Of a DNA stretch of 64,000 nucleotides, positions 8,209 through 16,257 are shown piece by piece. This DNA comes from Streptomyces purpureus. Its GTDB lineage: Bacteria; Actinomycetota; Actinomycetes; Streptomycetales; Streptomycetaceae. Position 1 is the first letter of the stretch; each line of letters opens with the position of its first letter. The notes under the pieces were generated by a model. It made no database searches. It was given only the letters and a program-made list of their open reading frames with translations, and was not told where the DNA came from. A program made the translations under genes and the position numbers. Location: contig NZ_BMQQ01000030.1 in the NCBI RefSeq assembly GCF_014648195.1, forward strand, positions 27,167-91,166. Reading direction: 5' to 3'.

Positions 8209-10926
8209 ATGGGTGACCTGCTGGGATTCGTACTGAGCGGACTGGTCTCGGGCGCGCTGTACGCCCTGCTCGCGACGGGACTCGTCCTGTCGTACTCCGC
8301 CTCCGGGCTCTTCAACTTCGCGCACGGCGCCACCGCCTACCTCTGCGCACTCGCCTTCTACGAGCTGCACTCCGGCTTCGGCTGGCCGGCCGTGCCCACG
8401 GCGCTGCTGCTGGTGTGTGTCGTGGCCCCTGGGATCGGCTGGGGCCTGGACCGGCTGATGTTCCGCAAGCTGGCGCGGGTCGGTGAGACCGCGCAGATCG
8501 TGGCCACGATTGGGCTGCTGGTCGCGCTGCCGGCCGCGGGGCTGTGGGTGGTGGAGCTGCTGGCGGACGCGGGCGCGCCGGTGCTGCCCGCCGAGAACCA
8601 GTTCGGGCTGCCGGGCGTCGGGCCGAGCCCCGCCGTGTCCTGGCAGCCGCTGGACGGTGTCGGCATCGACTCCGACCAGCTGATCACCTGGGCCGTGACG
8701 GCTGTGGCGGCGATGGCGCTGTGGGTGCTCATGCGGCACACGCGCCTCGGGCTACGGCTGCGGGCGGCCGTCGACAACCGGGGCCTGGTCGAGCTGCGGG
8801 GCATCAGCGCGGACCGGCTCTCGTCGGTCGCGTGGATGCTGTCGTCGGGGCTCGCGGGTCTGGCGGGGGTGCTCGCCACGCCTCTGCTGGGCCTCTCCGC
8901 GCACGACTACACCCTGTTCTTGTTCGTGTCGGCGACGGCCGCCGTGCTGGGGCGGTTCGTGTCGGTCCCGCTCGCCTTCGCGGGGGGCCTCGGGCTCGGG
9001 GTGCTGCAGAACCTGGTCGCCGGGTACGCGACCTTCGCCGAGGGCATCACCGGCTTCCGCACGGCGGTGCCGTTCCTGATCCTCTTCGCCGGTCTGCTGA
9101 TCCGGGCGCGCCGAGGACGTGCGGCGGGGACGGCCACGGCGGAGGCACCGCCGGTGGACCATCTGGCGGGTACGACCTGGGCCCGCCGGTGGGCGCCGTG
9201 GCTGGCGGCGGCCGTACTGCTCTGTGCCGCCTTCTACACCGTGACGACACCTTTCTGGAGCGGCATCCTCACCCAAGGGCTCGCGATCTCCCTGGTGTTC
9301 GTGTCGTTCACGGTGGTGACCGGCCTCGGAGCGATGGTCTCCCTCGCCCAGGCCACCTTCGTGACGGCGGCGGCGCTGGTGGCCGGGCTGCTGATGAGCC
9401 ACGGCTGGCCATTCGTCCTCGCCCTGGCCGTCGGGACGGGTGTCGCCGCGCTGCTCGGCGCGGTGGTGGCGCTGCCCGCGCTGCGCCTTGGCGGCCGGTC
9501 GCTGGCCCTTGCGACGCTGGCCCTGGCCTTCCTGGCCGATCAGGTCCTCTTCCAGTTCCGGTGGCTGCGCAACGGCGACACCGGCTGGGAGATCCCCCGG
9601 CCGGTGATCGGGCCGCTCGACCTCGGGGACGACCGGGCAATGGGGGTAGCGCTCGTCGTACTGTGCACGGTCACCGTGTACGCGCTGACGCGGCTGCGTG
9701 ACTCCGCCCGGGGCCGGGCGATGCTTGCCGTACGGTCGGCCCCCGAGGCGGCGCTCGCCTGCGGTGTCTCGGTGGTGCGGACGAAACTCCTGCTCTTCAC
9801 CGTCTCGGCGGGCCTGGCGGGCCTCGGCGGCGTCATGTACACCTCGTACAACACACGCGTCACGGCGACGGACTTCACGGCGATGACGGGGCTGATCTGG
9901 CTGGCGGTCGTGGTCGCGGCGGGGGTACGGCGGCCGCAGTACGCGGTGGTCGCCGGCCTGGTCTTCGCGCTGGCGCCGCATCTGCTGGCGCAGTACGTCA
10001 CCGAGTCCGCGCACCTTCCGGTGATCCTGTTCGGTCTGGCGGGCCTGGCGCTGGCCAATGATCCGGACGGCTACTGCGCGGCGATCCCGCTGCGGTGGCA
10101 CGCACGCAGGCAGGCGGGCCGGAAGGGGCCGGCGTCGGGGTCCGCGTCCGCGTACGCGTCTGCACAGGGGGCGGAGCCGAGGCCGGGATCCGGAGAGGAA
10201 CCGGGGGCGGGCGCGCGCGACGGCGCGGCGCTGCGGCTGCACGGTATACACGCGGGCTACGGCACCGCACCCGTACTGCACGGTGTCGATCTCGCCGTAC
10301 GGCCGGGGGAGATTCTCGCCCTGCTCGGACCCAACGGGGCGGGGAAGTCGACGACGTGCCGCGTCGCGGCGGGGCTGCTCCGCCCCCGACGGGGAGAGGT
10401 CTGGGTCGGCGGGCGCGCGGCGTCGCGGGAGGGGCCGGTGGGGCGGGCGCGACGTGGGGTGCTGCTGGCTCCGGAAGGGCGGGGCATCTTCCCGGGGCTG
10501 ACCATCGAGGAGAACCTGCTGCTCCAGCTCTCCGACCGGGACGCCCGCGACGCGGTCTACGACCGGTTCGAGGCCCTCGCCCGGCGCCGGAACGTGGCCG
10601 CCGGCTCGCTGTCCGGTGGCGAGCAGCAGCTGCTGGCCCTCGCGCCGCTGCTGCAGCACCCGCCCGCGGTGCTGGTCGCCGACGAGCCGTCGCTCGGGCT
10701 CGCGCCGCGCGTGGTGGACGAGGTCTTCACCCTCCTTGTGGAGTTGCGCGGCAACGGTACCGCGCTGCTGCTCGTCGAGGAGAAGGCCGCCGAGGTCCTC
10801 GGCATCGCGGACACGGTCGCCTATCTGGCGCAGGGCGCCGTCTCCTGGTGCGGGCCGCGCGCGGAGGTGGAGACGGACCGGCTGACGGAGGCCTATCTGG
10901 GCATGTCGCAGGGGAGGCGCCGATGA
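8209..10926 (+). CDS. Fused ABC importer: LivH-type permease, LivM-type permease and LivF-type ATPase
   Basis: 905 aa, three proteins in one. Residues 1-about 300 are a LivH-like permease (SGLVSGALYALLATGLVLSY at the start). About 325-630 is a LivM-like permease (GLGAMVSLAQATFVTAAAL, LALATLALAFLADQVLFQF). A Ser/Gly/Glu-rich linker of about 50 residues follows. From about 690 there is a LivF ATPase with Walker A GPNGAGKST (707-715), signature LSGGE (801-805) and Walker B D825-E826. In most bacteria these are three genes. The next gene, a LivG-type ATPase, overlaps by 4 bp, so the complex would be one fusion protein, one LivG subunit and the lipoprotein. Confidence 0.92.
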   Translation: MGDLLGFVLSGLVSGALYALLATGLVLSYSASGLFNFAHGATAYLCALAFYELHSGFGWPAVPTALLLVCVVAPGIGWGLDRLMFRKLARVGETAQIVATIGLLVALPAAGLWVVELLADAGAPVLPAENQFGLPGVGPSPAVSWQPLDGVGIDSDQLITWAVTAVAAMALWVLMRHTRLGLRLRAAVDNRGLVELRGISADRLSSVAWMLSSGLAGLAGVLATPLLGLSAHDYTLFLFVSATAAVLGRFVSVPLAFAGGLGLGVLQNLVAGYATFAEGITGFRTAVPFLILFAGLLIRARRGRAAGTATAEAPPVDHLAGTTWARRWAPWLAAAVLLCAAFYTVTTPFWSGILTQGLAISLVFVSFTVVTGLGAMVSLAQATFVTAAALVAGLLMSHGWPFVLALAVGTGVAALLGAVVALPALRLGGRSLALATLALAFLADQVLFQFRWLRNGDTGWEIPRPVIGPLDLGDDRAMGVALVVLCTVTVYALTRLRDSARGRAMLAVRSAPEAALACGVSVVRTKLLLFTVSAGLAGLGGVMYTSYNTRVTATDFTAMTGLIWLAVVVAAGVRRPQYAVVAGLVFALAPHLLAQYVTESAHLPVILFGLAGLALANDPDGYCAAIPLRWHARRQAGRKGPASGSASAYASAQGAEPRPGSGEEPGAGARDGAALRLHGIHAGYGTAPVLHGVDLAVRPGEILALLGPNGAGKSTTCRVAAGLLRPRRGEVWVGGRAASREGPVGRARRGVLLAPEGRGIFPGLTIEENLLLQLSDRDARDAVYDRFEALARRRNVAAGSLSGGEQQLLALAPLLQHPPAVLVADEPSLGLAPRVVDEVFTLLVELRGNGTALLLVEEKAAEVLGIADTVAYLAQGAVSWCGPRAEVETDRLTEAYLGMSQGRRR

Positions 10927-11732
10927 GCGGGTACGCGCTGGAGACGTCCGGGGTCGGCGTCCGCTTCGGCGGGGTGCGGGCCCTGTCGGACGTACGGATC
11001 GGGGTGCGGCCGGGCGAGGTGTGCGGGCTGATCGGGCCCAACGGGGCGGGCAAGACGACCCTGTTCGACGTGGTGTCGGGGATCCGGCGGCCGGAGGAGG
11101 GCCGGGTCCTGCTCGACGGCCGTGACGTCACCCGCCGCTCGCCGGTGTGGCGGGCCCGGCACGGGCTGCGCCGCACCTTCCAACGGCAGCAGCTCTTCGG
11201 TCAGTTGACGGTCGAGGACAATCTTCTCGTCGCGCAGGAGTGGCGCCGGGGCACTACGCGCGAGCGCCGGGCGCGGGCGGTGTCGCTGCTGCGGGAATGC
11301 GGCCTTGAGGACATAGCGGGCGCGTACGCCGGGGCGCTGCCGGTGGGCCGGGCCAGGATGGTGGAGCTGGCCCGGGCGCTGGCCGATCCGCCGCGGGTGC
11401 TGCTCCTCGACGAGCCGGCGTCGGGCATGACGGCACGCGAGCGCGGGCAGCTGGCGGCGGTGGTACGTCACATGGCGGACGAGGAGGACTGCGCGGTCCT
11501 CCTCGTCGAGCACAATGTGACCTTCGTGATGGAGCTGTGCGCCCGGGTGGTGGTGCTGGATCTGGGCGAGGTCCTCGCGGCCGGCACGCCCGACGAGGTG
11601 CGCGCGGATCCGCGGGTCCGCGACGCGTACCTCGGCACGCGGACCTCCGGGGAGCGGCACGGACGTGCGGCGGGCGAGGTGATCGCCCACGATGGTGACG
11701 TACACCTGACGGACGTGCCCGACGACCAGTGA
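10923..11732 (+). CDS. ABC transporter ATP-binding protein (LivG type)
   Basis: 269 aa; its ATG overlaps the stop of the fused permease gene (ATGA), which implies translational coupling. Walker A is GPNGAGKTT at 38-46, and Walker B is VLLLDEPASGMT. Unlike the fused LivF domain, the ABC signature is degenerate: LPVGR at 139-143 where LSGGQ is usual. LivG-type subunits often vary here, so it may still work, paired asymmetrically with the LivF domain. The C-terminal 30 residues (after DAYLGTRT) are a polar extension. It forms the second ATPase of the importer. Confidence 0.9.
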   Translation: MSGYALETSGVGVRFGGVRALSDVRIGVRPGEVCGLIGPNGAGKTTLFDVVSGIRRPEEGRVLLDGRDVTRRSPVWRARHGLRRTFQRQQLFGQLTVEDNLLVAQEWRRGTTRERRARAVSLLRECGLEDIAGAYAGALPVGRARMVELARALADPPRVLLLDEPASGMTARERGQLAAVVRHMADEEDCAVLLVEHNVTFVMELCARVVVLDLGEVLAAGTPDEVRADPRVRDAYLGTRTSGERHGRAAGEVIAHDGDVHLTDVPDDQ

Positions 11733-11746
11733 AGGATCGAAAGCCC

Positions 11747-12574
11747 GTGACGAAGGTCCCCTCCATCACGCTCAACAACGGCGTCACCATGCCCCAGCTC
11801 GGCTTCGGTGTCTGGCAGATCCCCGACGACGAGGCGGAGCGGGCCGTGACCACGGCCCTGGAGGCCGGGTACCGGTCGATCGACACCGCGGCGGCGTACG
11901 GGAACGAGCGGGGCACCGGCCGGGCGGTCACCGGCTCGGGGATCCCCCGGGACGAGCTCTTCGTCACCACCAAGCTGTGGAACAACGACCACGGCTTCGA
12001 CTCGGCACTGCGCGCCTTCGACGCGTCCCTGGACCGGTTGGGCCTCGACCACGTCGATCTCTATCTGATCCACTGGCCGGTGCCGTCGCAGGACGCGTTC
12101 GTCGACACGTACAGGGCGTTCGAGAAGATCCACGCGGAGGGCCGGGCGCGGGCGATCGGTGTCTCGAACTTCCTGCCGCGGCACCTGGACCGGCTCGTCG
12201 CCGAGACGTCCGTCGAGCCTGCCGTCAACCAGATCGAGCTGCACCCGCAGTTCCAGCAGGCCGAGTCCCGTGCGGCGCACTCGCGGTACGGGATCGCCAC
12301 CGAGGCGTGGTCGCCGCTCGGGCAGGGGCGCGGCCTGCTGGAGGTGCCGACGGTCGTGGCGGTCGCCCGTAAGCACGAGCGGACCCCGGCCCAGGTGGTG
12401 CTGCGCTGGCATCTGCAACTGGGGAACGTGGCCATCCCCAAGTCGGCGACCCCGTCCCGGATCCGGGAGAACCTCGACGTCTTCGACTTCACCCTCGACG
12501 AGGACGACATGGCGGCCTTCGCGGCGCTGGACGAGGGCCGCCGGCTCGGCCCGGACCCGGAGGCGTTCGGGTGA
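11747..12574 (+). CDS. Aldo/keto reductase
   Basis: 275 aa TIM-barrel NADPH-dependent reductase of the AKR5-like group (2,5-diketo-gluconate reductase type). The tetrad is visible: Asp and Tyr in SIDTAAAYGNE, Lys in TTKLW, His in YLIHWPVP. The NADPH end motif IPKSATPSRIREN is present. GTG 11747 is preferred because AAGGATCG lies 8-14 bp upstream; the frame is open to a GTG at 11729 that overlaps the previous stop, so coupling to the ABC operon is possible. The stop is 6 bp from the stop of the convergent oxidoreductase gene. The substrate is unknown. Confidence 0.92.
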   Translation: MTKVPSITLNNGVTMPQLGFGVWQIPDDEAERAVTTALEAGYRSIDTAAAYGNERGTGRAVTGSGIPRDELFVTTKLWNNDHGFDSALRAFDASLDRLGLDHVDLYLIHWPVPSQDAFVDTYRAFEKIHAEGRARAIGVSNFLPRHLDRLVAETSVEPAVNQIELHPQFQQAESRAAHSRYGIATEAWSPLGQGRGLLEVPTVVAVARKHERTPAQVVLRWHLQLGNVAIPKSATPSRIRENLDVFDFTLDEDDMAAFAALDEGRRLGPDPEAFG

Positions 12575-12580
12575 GCCGGG

Positions 12581-13507
12581 TCAGACCGTGAGGACGATCT
12601 TGCCCCGGGTCCGGCCGGTCTCGCCGAGCTCGTGGGCCTTCGCCGCCTCGGCGAGCGGCAGGACGGTGTCGACCTCGACGCGGAGTCTGCCCTGCTCGAT
12701 CAGGGCCGTCAGGGCGCGCAGGCCGGCGTAGTCCGGTTCGACGATGGTGAAGCCGGGCACGCCGTCGACCGGGGCGGTGAGGGGGACGAGCGTTCCGCCC
12801 TCGCGCAGGACGGTCCGGGAGCGGGCGGTGTAGTCGCCGCCGACGGTGTCGAGGACGGTGTCCACGTCCCGTACAGCCTCGGTGAAGTCGGTGGTGGTGT
12901 AGTCGATCAGCTCGTCGGCGCCGAGCTCGCGCAGGAATGCGTGCTTGGGGGCGCTGGCGGTGCCGATGACGTGGGCGCCGTGGGCCTTGGCGATCTGGAC
13001 GGCGAGGTGGCCGACACCGCCCGCCGCGGCGTGGATCAGGACACGGTGGCCGGGGCGCAGCCGGGCGGTCTCGACGAGAGACTGCCAGGCGGTGAGCCCG
13101 GCCAGCGGCAAGGCCGCCGCGTGGATGTGGTCGAGGCCGGCCGGCTTGCGGACGAAGTGGCGGGCGGGCCCGGTGACGTACTCGGCGTAGCCGCCGGCCT
13201 GGCGAGGGAAGTCGGGCATCCCGAGCACTTCGTCGCCGGGGCGGTACAGCGTGACACCGAGGCCGACGGCCTCCACCACGCCGGAGACGTCGTAGCCGAG
13301 GACGGGTGTCTCGCCCCACGGGCCGAAGCCGCCGCCGGCGCGGGACTTCCAGTCGACGGGGTTGACGCCGGCGGCGTGGACGCGGACCAGGATCTCGGTC
13401 GGGCCGGGCTCGGGGCGGGCGAGGCGGACCTCGGTGAGGACCTCCGGGCCGCCCCATTCGGGGGTGCCGATGGCGCGCATGGTGGCGGTCGCGGCGTTGC
13501 TGGTCAT
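12581..13507 (-). CDS. NADP-dependent quinone oxidoreductase-like (MDR superfamily)
   Basis: 308 aa. A zinc-independent medium-chain dehydrogenase: the GroES-like half (residues 1-about 120, PVLGYDVSGVVEAVG) is followed by the Rossmann half with AAAGGVGHLAVQIAKAHGA. Zinc-binding cysteines of true alcohol dehydrogenases are absent, so it likely reduces quinones or enones with NADPH in the cytoplasm. It is divergent from the GlxA-type regulator with 172 bp between the starts. That gap holds repeated TGGCC half-sites, so the regulator may control it. Confidence 0.9.
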   Translation of the reverse strand: MTSNAATATMRAIGTPEWGGPEVLTEVRLARPEPGPTEILVRVHAAGVNPVDWKSRAGGGFGPWGETPVLGYDVSGVVEAVGLGVTLYRPGDEVLGMPDFPRQAGGYAEYVTGPARHFVRKPAGLDHIHAAALPLAGLTAWQSLVETARLRPGHRVLIHAAAGGVGHLAVQIAKAHGAHVIGTASAPKHAFLRELGADELIDYTTTDFTEAVRDVDTVLDTVGGDYTARSRTVLREGGTLVPLTAPVDGVPGFTIVEPDYAGLRALTALIEQGRLRVEVDTVLPLAEAAKAHELGETGRTRGKIVLTV

Positions 13508-13645
13508 CGGGTGTGTGCCCTTTCACATGGTGCGGTGAGGCTGCGTGTACGGCGGTGCACGGCGGCGTGGAATCGCTTGGGGCGAGGGCCGTGCCCTGTG
13601 CCGCTCTACGTCCTCAGCCTCCGCCAGGGGCAGCTCCCCCGGTAC

Positions 13646-13680
13646 TGGCCGGATGGCCATGATGTGACAGGATCTGGCCA
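13646..13680. promoter_or_regulatory. Repeated TGGCC(A) half-sites before the GlxA-type regulator
   Basis: TGGCC at 13646-13650, TGGCCA at 13654-13659 and TGGCCA at 13675-13680; the last touches the start codon. Direct half-sites are usual for AraC-type DNA-binding domains, so this could be an autoregulatory site shared with the divergent oxidoreductase. Confidence 0.35.
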
Positions 13681-14810
13681 TGGATCGTGGTGACAGAGAT
13701 CGGGCAGGCGGCAGACACCGGGTGGTCGTCCTCGCCCCCGACGGGGTGATGCCCTTCGAACTGGGGATCCCCACACGGATCTTCGACTGCGCGTGGGACG
13801 GGGACGGCTCGCCGCTGTATGACGTGCGGGTGTGTACGCCGGACGGCGCCCCGGTCCGTACGGACGCGGGGTTCTCAGTCTCCGTCGAGCACGGCCCCGA
13901 AGCCCTGGAGGAGGCCGACACCGTGGTCGTACCACCCGCGCACGCTCTGCGGCGGCAGGCCGAGGAGGGTCTGCTCGACCAGAAGCTGAAGGACGCTCTG
14001 GCCCGGATCCGGCCCGGCGCGCGGATCGTGTCCATCTGCACGGGCGCGTACGCTCTGGCGGCCGTCGGGCTGCTCGACGGGCGGCGGGCGACGACGCATT
14101 GGTACGAGGCGGACCACTTCCGGGCGCTGTTCCCGCGTGTCGAGGTCGACGCCGAGGTGCTGTTCGTCGACGACGGGGACGTGCTGACGTCGGCGGGCGC
14201 GGCCGCGGGCGTCGACCTGTGTCTGCATCTGGTGCGCCGTGACCACGGCAGCGCCGTCGCCAACCGGGTCGCCCGGCTCTGTGTCGTACCGCCGTGGCGG
14301 GAGGGCGGACAGGCGCAGTTCATCGAACGGCCCGTGCCCGAGCTGTCGGTGGCCACGACCGCGCCGACGCGCGCGTGGGCTCTGGAACGCCTGGAGCGGC
14401 CGCTGACTCTGGCGGAGCTGGCCGGGCACGCGCGGATGAGTGTACGGACGTTCACGCGCCGCTTCCGGGACGAGTCGGGTCTCACGCCCGGGCAGTGGCT
14501 GACGGCGCAACGCGTCGAGCTGGCCAAGCAGTTGCTGGAGACGAGCGATCTTCCGGTGGACCACATCGCCGACCGGGCCGGTTTCGGCAGCGGCAACTCC
14601 CTGCGGCAGCACATGCGCAGCGTGGTCGGGGTCTCCCCGGCGGCCTACCGGCGCACGTTCCGGACCATGTCGACGGTGCCGGCCATGTCACACCGTACGG
14701 AGCCACCCCGTACCACTGCACACGGCACGAGTTCACGCGGTACGAGCTCACCCCGTACAACTTCACAGCGTGTGAGCTCACACCGTACGAGCGAGGAGTA
14801 CAGCCGGTGA
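13680..14810 (+). CDS. GlxA family transcriptional regulator (DJ-1/PfpI + AraC HTH)
   Basis: 376 aa. Residues 10-about 190 form a DJ-1/PfpI-like domain (VVVLAPDGVMPFELGIP, SICTGAYALAAVGLLDGR with the elbow Cys). About 225-325 is an AraC double HTH (ELAGHARMSVRTFTRRFRDE and IADRAGFGSGNSLRQH). After PAAYRRTFR a 50-residue tail carries a pentapeptide repeat of the form (S/T)SxR(T/V), encoded by a 15-bp tandem repeat. The last codons overlap the start of the next gene (GTGA), so regulator and lectin-like protein are coupled. ATG 13680 fits the family N-terminus. Confidence 0.92.
   Translation: MDRGDRDRAGGRHRVVVLAPDGVMPFELGIPTRIFDCAWDGDGSPLYDVRVCTPDGAPVRTDAGFSVSVEHGPEALEEADTVVVPPAHALRRQAEEGLLDQKLKDALARIRPGARIVSICTGAYALAAVGLLDGRRATTHWYEADHFRALFPRVEVDAEVLFVDDGDVLTSAGAAAGVDLCLHLVRRDHGSAVANRVARLCVVPPWREGGQAQFIERPVPELSVATTAPTRAWALERLERPLTLAELAGHARMSVRTFTRRFRDESGLTPGQWLTAQRVELAKQLLETSDLPVDHIADRAGFGSGNSLRQHMRSVVGVSPAAYRRTFRTMSTVPAMSHRTEPPRTTAHGTSSRGTSSPRTTSQRVSSHRTSEEYSR
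14733..14792. repeat. 15-bp tandem repeat inside the regulator's 3' end
   Basis: Units beginning TCAC recur at 14733, 14748, 14763 and 14778, exactly 15 bp apart, each with a CG..TACGAGC-like body; a less regular copy lies at 14688. They are read in frame as a five-residue repeat (SSRGT, SSPRT, TSQRV, SSHRT are the relevant strings). Confidence 0.75.
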
Positions 14811-15271
14811 GCCCGTCCCCTGCCCCGTTCCCCGAGGGCGTCTATCGGGTGCGCAATGTCGGCAGCGGGCTGGTCCTGGAGGTCCACAAGGGCGCCAAGG
14901 GCAGCGGCGCCCGGGTCCAGCAGGCCGCGGAGAACGGCACGTCCGGCCAGCACTGGCACATAGCGCCGGTGCCCAATGGCAGCGGGCTGCATCATCTGGT
15001 GAACATGGCCAGCGGCAAGCGGCTGGACGTGGCCAACGCGTCCACCGAGAACGGCGCCGCGGTCCAGCAGTGGAGGGCCAACAACTTCGGCGCCCAGGAG
15101 TGGATCATCGAGCAGGACCTCCAGTCCCCGGGGACCGTGGCGCTGGTCAGCTTCATCAGCGGGCTGCTGCTGGAGGTCGCCGACGGTTCGACGGAGGACG
15201 GCGGGGCCGTGCGGCAGTGGGAGGACACGGACTCCCCCGCGCAGTGGTGGCGGCTGGAGCCCGTGTCCTAG
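14807..15271 (+). CDS. Small ricin-type beta-trefoil lectin-like protein
   Basis: 154 aa. Three trefoil-like repeats each carry the hydrophobic-plus-QxW pattern of ricin B-type carbohydrate-binding domains: VYRVRNVGSGLVLEVHKG with GQHWHI, MASGKRLDVANAST with QQWRANN, FISGLLLEVADGST with AVRQWEDT. There is no signal peptide and no catalytic domain, so it is a free-standing, apparently cytoplasmic lectin fold. GTG 14807 overlaps the regulator's TGA and has GAGGAG at 14793-14798. The coupling suggests joint expression with the GlxA-type regulator. Ligand and role are unknown. Confidence 0.85.
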   Translation: MSPSPAPFPEGVYRVRNVGSGLVLEVHKGAKGSGARVQQAAENGTSGQHWHIAPVPNGSGLHHLVNMASGKRLDVANASTENGAAVQQWRANNFGAQEWIIEQDLQSPGTVALVSFISGLLLEVADGSTEDGGAVRQWEDTDSPAQWWRLEPVS

Positions 15272-15276
15272 ACGAT

Positions 15277-15290
15277 CACCGGGGCCGGTG
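15277..15290. terminator. Short hairpin between convergent genes
   Basis: CACCGGGGCCGGTG can form a 5-bp G/C stem with a 4-nt loop, between the stop of the lectin gene and the stop of the convergent methyltransferase. There is no U-tract, as is usual in high-G+C actinomycetes. Confidence 0.35.
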
Positions 15291-15319
15291 GCACCCGGTG
15301 CGGTCGAGGGGGGCGGCGG

Positions 15320-16189
15320 TCAGCCGCGCCGGGCGGTGTGGACGGTGTGTGCGGTGGCGTAGTACACGTCGGGCCGCCGGTGCAGGCTCTGCGGGTCCCG
15401 CGGGTCGAGCAGCCGGTCCAGGGTGGCCAGGTCGTCGGCGGCGAGCCGGTCCGCGAGAACCGTCCGCCGGCGGGTGAACCCGGCCACGACGTGGTCGCGT
15501 ACGACGGCGGGCAGCGGAGCCGGTACGTCCAGCAGGAACGTCCGGGTGCCGCTCGGCGTGACGCCGGCCGCCGTGAGCAGGGCGCGCCAGTCCTCGGTCT
15601 CTTCCGTGTGGCCGGGCAGCTCGGCCCGCATATCGGTGAACCAGTCCGCGTGGACCGCGTCGAGGCGGGCCTCCAGGCCCGGCCGGCCGATGCCGATGGT
15701 CCTGGGCAGGTGGCGGGCGGGCAGGCCGCCTTCGACGACGGCGAGCAGCCCGCCGGGGCGCAGCAGCCGGGTGAACGCGCTCAGGGCGGCGCGCTGATCC
15801 CCCAGATGGTGCAGCGAGTTGCCCGCCCAGACCAGGTCCGCCTCGCCCAAGTCATCGATGGCTGCGGGGAGTTCGGCGTGCCGTACGGAGACGCGGTCGC
15901 CAAGGCCGGCTCGCTCGGCGCGGCGCGCGGCCTGCTTGAGGAGGGGCTGCTCGGCGTCGACGGCGACGACCTCGGCGTAGGGGAACGCCTTGGCGAGGAG
16001 GCAGGTGAGGACGCCGGGCCCGCTGCCGACGTCGAGGATCCGGCGCACCCCTGCGGCGGGCACCAGGGTGCCGAGCCAGGACGCGGCCTGGGTGTAGAGG
16101 GGGGCCTGCAGCTCGGCCCCGGTCTCCAGGAGCGTGCTCAGCTCGTTCCAGTCGATCTGCGTGTCGTCGTGGTGGTGGTGATGGCTCAT
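15320..16189 (-). CDS. SAM-dependent class I methyltransferase
   Basis: 289 aa. The SAM-binding motif I is ILDVGSGPGVLTCLLAK (about residues 50-66), followed by an acidic VVAVDAEQPLL and the post-I segment ADLVWAGNSLHHLGD. The fold is the Methyltransf_12/25 type, cytoplasmic, substrate unknown. The N-terminus is unusual: MSHHHHHDD, five histidines in a row from ATG 16189, which could bind metal. The gene runs in the same direction as the upstream AraC gene (68 bp between its start and that stop). Confidence 0.88.
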   Translation of the reverse strand: MSHHHHHDDTQIDWNELSTLLETGAELQAPLYTQAASWLGTLVPAAGVRRILDVGSGPGVLTCLLAKAFPYAEVVAVDAEQPLLKQAARRAERAGLGDRVSVRHAELPAAIDDLGEADLVWAGNSLHHLGDQRAALSAFTRLLRPGGLLAVVEGGLPARHLPRTIGIGRPGLEARLDAVHADWFTDMRAELPGHTEETEDWRALLTAAGVTPSGTRTFLLDVPAPLPAVVRDHVVAGFTRRRTVLADRLAADDLATLDRLLDPRDPQSLHRRPDVYYATAHTVHTARRG

Positions 16190-16257
16190 GGAGTCAGCGT
16201 GCTGGCCCGGCCGGTTCGAGGCGAGTTTCGTTGCCGTTTCGGCAACGGTGCGGACGG

